Of a stretch of DNA of 64,000 bases, positions 48,274 to 56,158 are shown one piece after another. The stretch is from Negativicutes bacterium. GTDB taxonomy: Bacteria > Bacillota_C > Negativicutes > Sporomusales_B > JARLHX01. Position 1 is the stretch's first letter; every line of letters starts with the position of its first letter. A program made the translations under genes and the position numbers. The notes under the pieces are model-generated. The model was given only the letters and a program-made list of their open reading frames with translations. It was not told the DNA's origin and made no database searches. Location of the stretch: positions 14,229-78,228 of the forward strand of contig JARLHX010000313.1 in NCBI GenBank assembly GCA_031292035.1. The letters are read 5' to 3'.

Positions 48274-49053
48274 TTGCAGCAAAACGTAATTTTAGAAGTT
48301 CAGGATGGTCTGGCGATCATCACGATTAACCGGCCAAAAGCTTTAAACGCACTGAATACCGAAACCCTAAACGAGCTGAAAGCGGCGGTGATTGACTCCG
48401 CAAGCAACGAGGCGACTAAAGTGATCATCATCACCGGTTCGGGCGAAAAAGCATTTGTGGCAGGGGCCGATATTTCACAGATGCGGGAACTCAGTCCGCT
48501 GGAAGGTCGGAAAATGACGATGCTGGGGCAGGAAGTCTTCGCCATAATAGAAAATCTCAGCAAACCAGTCATCGCTGCTGTGAACGGTTTTGCCCTGGGT
48601 GGTGGTTGTGAACTAGCCATGGCCTGCGATTTCCGCATTGCCGCCGAGAGCGCTAAATTTGGCCAACCAGAGGTCAATCTGGGCATTATTCCTGGATTTG
48701 CCGGTACGCAACGGTTAGCCCGGCTGATTGGCCGTGGGCGGGCAAAGTATTATATTTTTACTGGCTACATGATGACCGCCCAGGAGGCTTTGGCGATGGG
48801 GCTTGTTGATAAGGTGGTCGCCAAAGAAGAGCTGTTAGACACTTGCAAGGAGATTGCCAACACCATTTTAGCCAAGGCTCCGGTGGCAGTCATGATGGCA
48901 AAAAAAGCTATCAACCACGGTCTGGATATGGATATGGTATCTGCTGTCGCCTATGAAGCCGAGGCCTATACCACTTGTTTTGCGACTGCTGACCGAGTCG
49001 AAGGAATGACGGCTTTCCTAGAAAAGCGAGCAGCTGCATTCAGCGGCAGATAA
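48274..49053 (+). CDS. crt: Enoyl-CoA hydratase (crotonase)
   Basis: A 259-residue crotonase with the oxyanion-hole segments AFVAGADISQM and FALGGGCELAMACDFRIA. Both catalytic glutamates are present, Glu113 in GGGCELA and Glu133 in QPEVNLGIIPGFAGTQRL, as in true hydratases. It hydrates crotonyl-CoA to 3-hydroxybutyryl-CoA. The start is TTG 48274 behind GAGGAGGAG; an open frame further upstream overlaps hbd and is not used. Last gene of the block. Confidence 0.93.
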   Translation: MQQNVILEVQDGLAIITINRPKALNALNTETLNELKAAVIDSASNEATKVIIITGSGEKAFVAGADISQMRELSPLEGRKMTMLGQEVFAIIENLSKPVIAAVNGFALGGGCELAMACDFRIAAESAKFGQPEVNLGIIPGFAGTQRLARLIGRGRAKYYIFTGYMMTAQEALAMGLVDKVVAKEELLDTCKEIANTILAKAPVAVMMAKKAINHGLDMDMVSAVAYEAEAYTTCFATADRVEGMTAFLEKRAAAFSGR

Positions 49054-49167
49054 TGACTAATGACGATGATCTGAAAAGAAGCGGGACGTTTATCCGGGGT
49101 GTTTATTAGATCGAGCCAGTCTTACATTTATGGGATGTTAAATTAGCAATGAATTGGAGGGATACCA

Positions 49168-50469
49168 TTGTCTGACTTGCCAGCACTCTCTCGCGTGCAG
49201 ACCGTTTCAGCCGCCGAGAAGCCCACCAGGGTCAGAGTCATGATCATCGCCATTCTTTTCATTACCATGCTTGTCGCATTTCTTGATCGCGTGAATGTTG
49301 CTATCATTATCGCTGATCCTGCCTTTAAGGCAGAGATGAATATCATGAATGACCCAACCGCCCAGGGACTGTTGATGAGCTTCTTTCTCTTTGCCTATGC
49401 TCTGGGGAATATGTTTTTCGGACCAATCGGCGATTGGCTGGGCCCCCGGAAGGCAGTTCTTATCTCCATTTTTTCGTGGGGAATCGCTGTCATTATGGGC
49501 GGCGTTGCCAAGACGCTCAACATTCTCTACTTGTCCCGGGTGGTGCTGGGGGTGGGGGAAGCCCTGCACTGGCCGATGATGAGCAAGTACATCAAGAACT
49601 GGATGCCGCCGCACGAACGGGGTAAGGCCAACGCCGGCTGGGTTCTCGGGTTGATGATCGGCCCGGCGATTTCGATGCCTTTGTATACCTGGCTGGTTGG
49701 TGGATGGGGCTGGCGAATGAGTTTCTGGTTCTGTGCTCTGATCGGCTTTGCCATCCTACCCCTGATCTGGTGGACCACCGATCACCCGCACCAGCACAAA
49801 AGTGTCAACAAAGCCGAGCTAGAGTATATTCAGACCGGCACCGACCAAGAACAGGGACAGCAAAAGGCTGCTGCGACAAACTTTTGGCCTAGCGCCAAAG
49901 TTCTTTTGACAAACCCTGATTATATTCTCAATATGCTGACCTATTGGGGATCGACCATCATGTTCTGGGGCTTCATGACTTGGTTGCCCGCCTATTTAAA
50001 AAGCGTTCGGGGCTTTTCCTGGGCGGCAATGGGATGGCTCTCTTCCCTGCCGTTTGTGCTGGGAGCGATCGGCGCAATTCTGTATGGAGTCATTTCAGAC
50101 AAAACCGGCGCACGGCGCGCGCCCTACTTTGCCTTGGGGATGATCGGCTGTTCGTCGTTCATCTATCTGGGGGCCACTGTCCAGGACAATATGGCGGCGG
50201 CGCTCTGCATGGCCATGTCGATGTTCTTTATGGGATTGAACATTCCGGCATCATTTACAATTGTGCAAAAAATAGCGCCTGCTCATCTCATTGGTACAGC
50301 CGCCGGGCTGCATAATGGTTCTTCCCAATTTCTCGGCGCTTTCGTTCCAGCCATCGTTGGCTATGTCATCGCCACCACCGGCAGCTACATGGGTGGCCTG
50401 ATGTTTATGGTTGCATCCGGAGCAATCGGAACGTGCTTTGTTATCATTCTGGCATTTCGAAAGATATAA
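49168..50469 (+). CDS. MFS transporter, ACS family (paralogue of the one at 36 kb)
   Basis: A 433-residue, 12-helix permease starting with TTG after TTGGAGGGATACCA. FLDRVNVAIIIADPAFKAEMNIMNDPTAQGLLMS is nearly the same as in the 36-kb transporter, and similarity continues to the C-terminus (QFLGAFVPAIVGYVIATTG). It lies between the acetyl-CoA-forming genes and the secreted cupin, implying uptake of the carbon source feeding this block. Confidence 0.9.
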   Translation: MSDLPALSRVQTVSAAEKPTRVRVMIIAILFITMLVAFLDRVNVAIIIADPAFKAEMNIMNDPTAQGLLMSFFLFAYALGNMFFGPIGDWLGPRKAVLISIFSWGIAVIMGGVAKTLNILYLSRVVLGVGEALHWPMMSKYIKNWMPPHERGKANAGWVLGLMIGPAISMPLYTWLVGGWGWRMSFWFCALIGFAILPLIWWTTDHPHQHKSVNKAELEYIQTGTDQEQGQQKAAATNFWPSAKVLLTNPDYILNMLTYWGSTIMFWGFMTWLPAYLKSVRGFSWAAMGWLSSLPFVLGAIGAILYGVISDKTGARRAPYFALGMIGCSSFIYLGATVQDNMAAALCMAMSMFFMGLNIPASFTIVQKIAPAHLIGTAAGLHNGSSQFLGAFVPAIVGYVIATTGSYMGGLMFMVASGAIGTCFVIILAFRKI

Positions 50470-50699
50470 CTGCGAGCAATTGCTTTTCGGTGCAGACAAG
50501 TAGCCAATCCCCAACGGCTGGGCCCCAAGCAGTGTCTTATTTTGGAAAGAGATGATAAGGAGTATTTGCGGCGAAAGCGAAGGAGGGGAGTGAAACTTAA
50601 TCGGGTCTTTTTGTGACTTGCCAGTCTAGCGAACGGTAAGGGCGGGTTCCAAGTGATGTCCATGCAGATAGTCAGGTAAAGAGAAAGGGAGTATGTGAG

Positions 50700-51596
50700 A
50701 TGAGAAGAATATTGATTCTGACACTTTCAATCCTTATGTTGATTAACGGTGTGGTGCTGGCGGCTCAGAGTACCACAGTCGGCGACGCGTATTCGCTCGA
50801 TACTGAGTATAAGATGCCGTTCAACGTCAATCTTGAAGAATGGTTTGCCACACATCCGATCGAGCAAGGAAAAATGCTACGGATGGAACCCATCTTCAAA
50901 TCACCACGGGTGATGGTAATGGCAGCGGCCAATAAAGGCCAGCTCATCGATTTACATTATCACACCAGTTGCGACGAAATTGTTTTCGCGATTTCCGGCA
51001 AGTGCGAACAATACGTCGATGGGAAATGGGTTGTGATGCAGGCTGGCGATCTGCATTTCAATCCCCGGGGAGTCATTCATGCCACTCGGGTTATCGGTGA
51101 CGAGCCTTTCTTGGCGCTGTCGTATTTTACTCCCCCGCCCACAGGCGGTAACGACAGGGTGTTTTTGAATAGTGGCAAGACCAGTGCCAAACCCGGCGAT
51201 GTGATCGGCGATCCGTATTTGCTTGATACCCAGTTTAAAAAAGGCGTTATCATTAACTTGGATCAGTGGATTGCCACCCATCCTATACCTGAGGGGCAAA
51301 CAATGCGCAGTGATTTTGCAGTAGGCACCCCACGCGTTCAGGTGAATATCGGTCAAGTGCCAAAGCTTGGAACTCACTATCATGGTTCTGCCGATGAAAT
51401 CATTTACATCTATAAAGGAGTTGGTGAGTTGTACGTTGACGGTGAGTGGGTAAAGGTTACCGCCGGAACGATCCACTTTAATTCGCGGGGACTTATTCAT
51501 GGTATCCGTCCGGTCACTGAAGACTTTCAAATTTTTGCTGTATTTGCTCCGCCTCAAGCTGCCGGAAACGACAGGATATGGGTTGATCAAAAATAG
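50700..51596 (+). CDS. Exported double-cupin protein
   Basis: A 298-residue protein with a signal peptide (about residues 1-22) and two tandem cupin domains of about 130 residues. Each has the metal site HYHxSxDEI and a second motif ending in (N/S)RGxIHxxR, followed by GGNDR or AGNDR. The repeats are internally similar. The function is unknown; export and position after a sugar-acid permease suggest binding or isomerising a substrate outside the membrane (inference). A remnant homologue lies at 35.7 kb. Confidence 0.85.
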   Translation: MRRILILTLSILMLINGVVLAAQSTTVGDAYSLDTEYKMPFNVNLEEWFATHPIEQGKMLRMEPIFKSPRVMVMAAANKGQLIDLHYHTSCDEIVFAISGKCEQYVDGKWVVMQAGDLHFNPRGVIHATRVIGDEPFLALSYFTPPPTGGNDRVFLNSGKTSAKPGDVIGDPYLLDTQFKKGVIINLDQWIATHPIPEGQTMRSDFAVGTPRVQVNIGQVPKLGTHYHGSADEIIYIYKGVGELYVDGEWVKVTAGTIHFNSRGLIHGIRPVTEDFQIFAVFAPPQAAGNDRIWVDQK

Positions 51597-51627
51597 TAAC
51601 CAATGTCCGATCAGTTGCGCGTAGCTG

Positions 51628-51668
51628 CAACAAAGAGAAGTGATATTTTTATCACTTCTCTTTGTTGT
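51628..51668 (+). terminator. Hairpin after the cupin gene
   Basis: CAACAAAGAGAAGTGATA and its near-perfect complement around TTTT; the 3' side is TTTGTTG, a weak T tract. Probable terminator. Confidence 0.7.
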
Positions 51669-51812
51669 ACCGTCAGTTTTAGCAAAATAGCACCTTTCGA
51701 CGGCCCAAATAGAGGACAAATCAAAAGTGGCATATAAATTAGTTTAAAGGCCCCTGCTCGCCGGAATGAAGTTTGCCAGAGCGGGAAATATTGCTAATAT
51801 GAGGTGCGTAGC

Positions 51813-52619
51813 ATGAACAGACCAAAGAAGGCCATGGACAATAAGTTTTATGTGCAGTCAATTCATCGGGCTTTGACCATTTTGGACGAAGTCAGTACCG
51901 TAAATGACCACGGCCTCAGCCTGAGCGAAATCGCCGAGAAAATCGACTTACCTATTAGTACAGTTTATCGTATTGTGCAAAATCTGGTCGCCTGGCAGTA
52001 TCTGGCAGAAAAGGACAGCGGTAACTATGTTTTAGGGTTCGCCTTTTTAACTTTCGGCAATATCGTGAAACGAGATTTGGTACTGACCAACTATGCCCGC
52101 AAATATATGGAGGAACTCAATCAAAAGACCAAAGAAACCATTTATCTGGCAATCCTGGATAAAATGGCGGGTGATCTTATTTATATTGATAAGTTGGAGA
52201 GTCTGCGCAACATCAAGCTGGCGGCAGGGGTGGGATCCCATAACTATATTCACTCTACCGCAAACGGCAAATGCCTTGTTTCCAGAATGAGCGTCGATAA
52301 AGTCAAGGAATTATTGAACGCACACGGGATGCCCCAGTTGACGGCAACTACGATCACTGATATTCCGGCATTCCTGGAAGAGATCCGTAAGGTGAAAGAA
52401 TCGGGGTTCGCGATTGATGACCTTGAAAATGAACCAGGAGTGCGTTGTGTGGCTTCACCGATATATGACTATACTGGCAATGTAGTGGCGACTGTCAGTA
52501 TTTCTGGGGTAGAATCCAATATGGAACTGGAACTTTTGAAGCATGAATATGGTAATTTGGTGAAAGAAGCCGCGTTGAGCATCTCCCGACAGATGGGCTA
52601 TGACGGCGGTCCTCGGTAA
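51813..52619 (+). CDS. IclR-family transcriptional regulator (possibly KdgR-like)
   Basis: A 268-residue regulator: winged helix (about residues 12-75, IHRALTILDEVS...GLSLSEIAEKIDLPISTVYRIVQNLVAWQYL) and an IclR effector domain (about 90-260, with HSTANGKCLVSRM and GFAIDDLENEPGVRCVASPIYDYTG). KdgR, of this family, senses 2-keto-3-deoxygluconate, the KduD product, and binds TGAAA/TTTCA repeats of the kind seen upstream of island genes. ATG 51813 is chosen; a GTG nine bases upstream is possible. Confidence 0.9.
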   Translation: MNRPKKAMDNKFYVQSIHRALTILDEVSTVNDHGLSLSEIAEKIDLPISTVYRIVQNLVAWQYLAEKDSGNYVLGFAFLTFGNIVKRDLVLTNYARKYMEELNQKTKETIYLAILDKMAGDLIYIDKLESLRNIKLAAGVGSHNYIHSTANGKCLVSRMSVDKVKELLNAHGMPQLTATTITDIPAFLEEIRKVKESGFAIDDLENEPGVRCVASPIYDYTGNVVATVSISGVESNMELELLKHEYGNLVKEAALSISRQMGYDGGPR

Positions 52620-52687
52620 GTGAAATGTTCTGTATTAAAATGGATGCCAGGAGTTAAGGAAGATAAAGAACTTGGTCTTCCAAACAG

Positions 52688-52741
52688 ACTTCAAACCCGT
52701 TTGCGTGGCGCTAATCCATCATGGGGGGGGCGCTCCCGCCA
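52688..52741 (+). repeat. Degenerate copy of the selC 3' half (inferred att site)
   Basis: Bases 52689-52717 align without gaps to 27817-27845 of selC (anticodon loop to variable arm) with 25 of 29 identical. Then comes a 12-nt deletion in the T arm, replaced by a G run, and 11 identical bases CGCTCCCGCCA at 52731-52741. Same orientation as selC, no 5' half. It cannot be a working tRNA. It is what is expected of the displaced tRNA end at the far side of an element inserted in selC. Confidence 0.8.
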
Positions 52742-53026
52742 TAAGAGTTCTGGAAGGATAATATGGCCAATTGGCCCGTTATGCTTCCATTTTGACTTGA
52801 CCACGTTAGCCTTCCGGAATTGTAGCAATAATTAAGATGAATACTGATTGTGTGTTTCTTTTCTGGAAGTGCCGTTTATTTATGAACCGACTCAACTAGT
52901 GTAACTTTTAAGCGGTATGCCAGTTTCTAGTGCAACAATGATAGCCGGTTGCAGTACTCATGAAATTTCCATATAATGAAATTAACTAAGTAAATAGTTT
53001 GAATAAATGGAATTGGAGATGAATGT
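52742..53026. other. Intergenic region right of the island end
   Basis: 285 bp, AT-rich, no gene seen. It probably carries the promoter of the secreted esterase gene; no convincing operator was found. Confidence 0.4.
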
Positions 53027-54742
53027 ATGCTGAGATGGATGAGAACACCCCTGCTTTTGCTGTTCATGGCGCTAATGGTATTTTCATTGATGGGCATTGG
53101 AATGAAAGCTCAGGCTGCAGAGCTTGCCGGGACGAAGCAGAGCAAGGTTTTTAGCGGCGCTATCGGTGAACGGTCATGGTATGAATATCGATCCAGCAAA
53201 TACGTTCCCGGGGCCGGCACTAATTTAATTATCGTTTTGGGTGATAACGGACAGAGCGGAAAAGATGCGGCGATGGGCAGCGACTGGCTGAAAATAGCCG
53301 AACAAGACGGCGGAGTCGTCATATTCCCAGACTCCGCAAAAGGGGTGTGGTCTCCTGATGACACGGCCTTCTTGCGTGAGTTATATGCTTTTTGCACAAG
53401 CAATACATATTCGATTGCCGGAGCCTCCCGCTATATAGTCGGTATGGGGGCAGGCGGTAAGCTGGCCGCAGAATGGGCTGCTCAGGATACCGGCAGATTT
53501 GCCGCCCTTGCCACGGTCGATGCTCCTGCCGCTGATCTCAGGGCACTTAAGCTGGCCAATCTTCCGCTGCCAGTCCTGATGCTGAACGCAAACGGTGCTT
53601 TTGATACGGCCTTAGTCAGCTATTTCAAGGCGGCAAACGGGACGAATAAAGGTGATGTGTACAAGACTGAACTAAAATACTTCAAACGAGGCAGCGCTCC
53701 CTGGAACGACGATTTTTCGAAGACAAATTATATCAGACTGGTTACAAAGGCGACGGGTGGGGCCGAAGCCAGCCGGCTAGTGTGGAATGAGCTGTTTAAC
53801 ACCGTTAGACGGTGGGCGACCATTGAAGGTGAGGGTACACTGAGAGTCAAGAGGCTGGCGGCTGACATGGGGATGGTAAAAGTCGTCGAAGAAGACGGGA
53901 TCAATCATCGTTCGCGCGAGGCCTTTGTGTACATTCCTTCTCAAGTAAAAAACGGTACCATCACGACCCCGGTTCCCATCGTGATGCTGTTTCACGGCGT
54001 AACGGCGAATGGTGAATACCATGCCGATCAGACGGAATGGTGGAAGGTTGCCGAAAAATACAATTTCATCCTCTATTCGCCTACCGGCATTAATAATCGC
54101 TGGGAAGTAGGCAATTACGGCAGCGGCATCAAGGACCCCGAGTATTTTGCCCAGCGGATTGACGATTTTGCCAGCGAGGGCATCACGGTTGCCGGTAAGC
54201 AATATAAGATCGACGGCAGCAGGGTGTACCTCACCGGTTTTTCCAACGGCTGTATGCTGTCCAACACCATGGCGATGAAATATCCGGAAAAGATCGCTGC
54301 CATTGCGGCCTTTAGCGCACCGGTCGACCCGCAGAAGGTAGCTGACCCGGCCAAGGCGAAACCAGTTCCTGTCTGGCTCGGCCTTGGCGATAAGGACGGT
54401 TTCATTGCCACAAGGAGTTTTGATAAAGGCATGCAGGCCATGTTTGATTACTGGAAAAATCTTGCCGGCACCGACCCGGGCGAGGTCCCGGTGGTCAAAA
54501 CAAGCTCGATGCTCGGAGTAGCCGACAATGTGGTCACCAAGATTTATAAAAGCGGCTCTGTGGAGCTGAGATTCTCTGATGAGAAAAATATCATCCATGG
54601 GATGCTAAATGAGCTGCCGGAGAAGCTGTGGGTTGAGTTTCTTTCCAACTATAAGAAGGAAGATGGCGTATCGGTAGATTTAAGGATAAAACTAATGAAT
54701 ATCCATAATACCGAACAGGATGCCGGCAATATAGCGAAGTAA
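53027..54742 (+). CDS. Secreted alpha/beta-hydrolase with a dead and a live esterase domain
   Basis: A 571-residue protein with a signal peptide (about residues 1-31). The C-terminal half (about 285-560) is a PHB-depolymerase/feruloyl-esterase (CE1-like) domain: VMLFHGVTANGE, nucleophile Ser406 in GFSNG, an Asp in GDKDG and a His in IIHGML. The N-terminal half (about 60-270) has the same fold pattern (LIIVLGDNGQ...WLKIAEQDGGVVIFPDSAKGVW), but the nucleophile elbow reads GMGAG with Gly141 where Ser is expected, so it should be inactive, perhaps a binding module. Likely acts on polysaccharide-linked esters. Confidence 0.85.
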   Translation: MLRWMRTPLLLLFMALMVFSLMGIGMKAQAAELAGTKQSKVFSGAIGERSWYEYRSSKYVPGAGTNLIIVLGDNGQSGKDAAMGSDWLKIAEQDGGVVIFPDSAKGVWSPDDTAFLRELYAFCTSNTYSIAGASRYIVGMGAGGKLAAEWAAQDTGRFAALATVDAPAADLRALKLANLPLPVLMLNANGAFDTALVSYFKAANGTNKGDVYKTELKYFKRGSAPWNDDFSKTNYIRLVTKATGGAEASRLVWNELFNTVRRWATIEGEGTLRVKRLAADMGMVKVVEEDGINHRSREAFVYIPSQVKNGTITTPVPIVMLFHGVTANGEYHADQTEWWKVAEKYNFILYSPTGINNRWEVGNYGSGIKDPEYFAQRIDDFASEGITVAGKQYKIDGSRVYLTGFSNGCMLSNTMAMKYPEKIAAIAAFSAPVDPQKVADPAKAKPVPVWLGLGDKDGFIATRSFDKGMQAMFDYWKNLAGTDPGEVPVVKTSSMLGVADNVVTKIYKSGSVELRFSDEKNIIHGMLNELPEKLWVEFLSNYKKEDGVSVDLRIKLMNIHNTEQDAGNIAK

Positions 54743-54770
54743 GGATTCATTAATTAGTTTTAACATGTTT

Positions 54771-54808
54771 TGGTATCCTAAACCATGTGCCGATGGTTTA
54801 GGATACCA
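54771..54808 (+). terminator. Hairpin after the esterase gene
   Basis: Perfect 16-bp repeat TGGTATCCTAAACCAT and complement with a 6-nt loop; no T tract follows. Confidence 0.6.
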
Positions 54809-54876
54809 GAGCATAATAGTGCCTGTCTGAGGCGAAAATCGAGGCCGCATTATTTTTCCAACAGTACAATTATCTA

Positions 54877-54912
54877 AAATTAGACCCGCATTCTATGCGG
54901 GTCTAATTTTTA
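54877..54912. terminator. Intrinsic terminator
   Basis: AAATTAGACCCGCAT-TCT-ATGCGGGTCTAATTT followed by TT. It lies in the 407-bp gap (54743-55149) that is otherwise AT-rich and shows no gene. Confidence 0.8.
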
Positions 54913-55149
54913 GTTCCGGCCATTATAGGCTTCCAACTTCGACCAAGTGGTCATATTCACAATCCCTATCCAGGAAAGCTTTATGCTTTTTATTATATTG
55001 TCGCAATAAATGTCGATTTTTATTTTTATTTGTAAAATCGAAGGAATTTATGCATTAATTAAGAGAATATTGTAAGACGAGATGTTCATAAATACGGAAA
55101 AGTAATGGATTGTCTCGGTGTGGATATTATTTTTGGAGGGCCACTAAGG

Positions 55150-55455
55150 ATGGAACATCAAATAACTGTTACCCAAGAGGCTGTCAAAGTAAGAGTAATC
55201 GGCCGCCTGAGCAGCGAAGCTGCAGAGTCGTTAGGGCAAGAGCTTATGACGTATGTTGAAAAAAAGCATGGTACATATGTTATCGACATGAGCGAGTTAA
55301 GTTATATCGGCAGTGCGGGGATAGGAATTCTGATATCACTGAATAAGCATGCCCGCTCGCTGGGAGGAAGCCTTACTGTTGTCGGTGCCAGGGGCCACAT
55401 ACGGGATCTTTTTGAAATGACGATGATGAATAAGTTGTTCAAAATAGAAGAGTGA
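55150..55455 (+). CDS. STAS-domain protein (anti-sigma factor antagonist type)
   Basis: A 101-residue single STAS domain with YVIDMSELSYIGSAGIGILISLNKHARSLGG; the Ser in IGSAG is at the position phosphorylated in SpoIIAA/RsbV proteins. It would act in a partner-switching cascade, but no cognate anti-sigma kinase is in the window. ATG 55150 lies behind TTTTGGAGG; an in-frame ATG at 55105 is less likely. A truncated EAL gene follows. Confidence 0.85.
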   Translation: MEHQITVTQEAVKVRVIGRLSSEAAESLGQELMTYVEKKHGTYVIDMSELSYIGSAGIGILISLNKHARSLGGSLTVVGARGHIRDLFEMTMMNKLFKIEE

Positions 55456-55512
55456 TTTAGTTTTAAATTAGTGAAGGTTAAGGCATCAGGGAGCGCAGTG
55501 AAAATTTCATAA

Positions 55513-56046
55513 TTTGTCGACAACCAAATCATCGCGCGGGAGAATATCCGTGTCGGAGTCAATGTGTCACCATATCAATTATTAGACGAAAAATTTGTTG
55601 GGATTGTCCGAAACACGGTCGATAGGGTCGACATCAAACCCTGGCAATTAGAGCTGGAGATCACGGAAACAACGGTGATGGCTTCCCTTGAAAATACGTC
55701 CCGCAATCTCAATACACTGAATAAGATGGGAGTGCGGCTGTCGCTAGACGATTTTGGCACAGGATACTCATCGCTTACCTATCTCCACCGTTTGCCTGTG
55801 AAGACCTTGAAAATAGATAAGTCGTTTATTGACAGAATCCTAACGGATAAGGCCCACGCCGCAATTATTGGCAGTATTGTGACAATGGCCCACAGTATGG
55901 ATATAACTGTCGTCGCTGAGGGGGTGGAGACGAGTCACCAGCTTGATTTTCTGACAAATCATTGCTGTGATCTTATCCAGGGCTACTTCTTCAGTCGGCC
56001 GATGACAGAGGAGGCTGCGGTCCAATTTCTCCTAGACCACAGATGA
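55513..56046 (+). pseudogene. Truncated EAL (c-di-GMP phosphodiesterase) domain
   Basis: An open frame from a stop just before 55513 to TGA encodes the last two-thirds of an EAL domain: VNVSPYQL, LELEITETTVM, LSLDDFGTGYSSLTYL, LKIDKSFID, VVAEGVET and QGYFFSRPM. The N-terminal part with the EAL motif itself is missing and no good ribosome site precedes the first GTG (55564). It is the tail of a lost GGDEF/EAL protein. It could only be functional if translated with the STAS gene, which the intervening stops make unlikely. Confidence 0.8.
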
Positions 56047-56058
56047 GCAATAGCATAT

Positions 56059-56105
56059 AAATAAAGAATCAACAACCAAGCTGAAGTTGTTGATTCTTTA
56101 TTTAT
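56059..56105. terminator. Bidirectional intrinsic terminator
   Basis: AAAGAATCAACAAC and GTTGTTGATTCTTT around a 9-nt loop with A/T flanks, between the EAL remnant and the convergent LysR gene. Confidence 0.85.
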
Positions 56106-56158
56106 GACTATTATCGGTGTTGCCTTTATACCGATACAAGTACAGAAACAAAAGGTGC

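Larger units (their letters stand above)
27882..52741. mobile_element. Genomic island at selC (about 24.9 kb), degraded
   Basis: Bounded on the left by selC and on the right by the same-orientation selC 3'-half copy. An integrase-like C-terminal remnant lies next to selC. The contents are accessory sugar-acid and acyl-CoA genes with AT-rich intergenic regions and at least one pseudogene. No intact integrase, transfer or replication gene is seen, so it is probably immobile now. The boundaries are inferred from the repeat. Confidence 0.65.

Noticed and set aside
52688..52741. A second functional tRNA-Sec gene
   Set aside because: The 5' half is absent and the T arm is deleted, so no cloverleaf can form.
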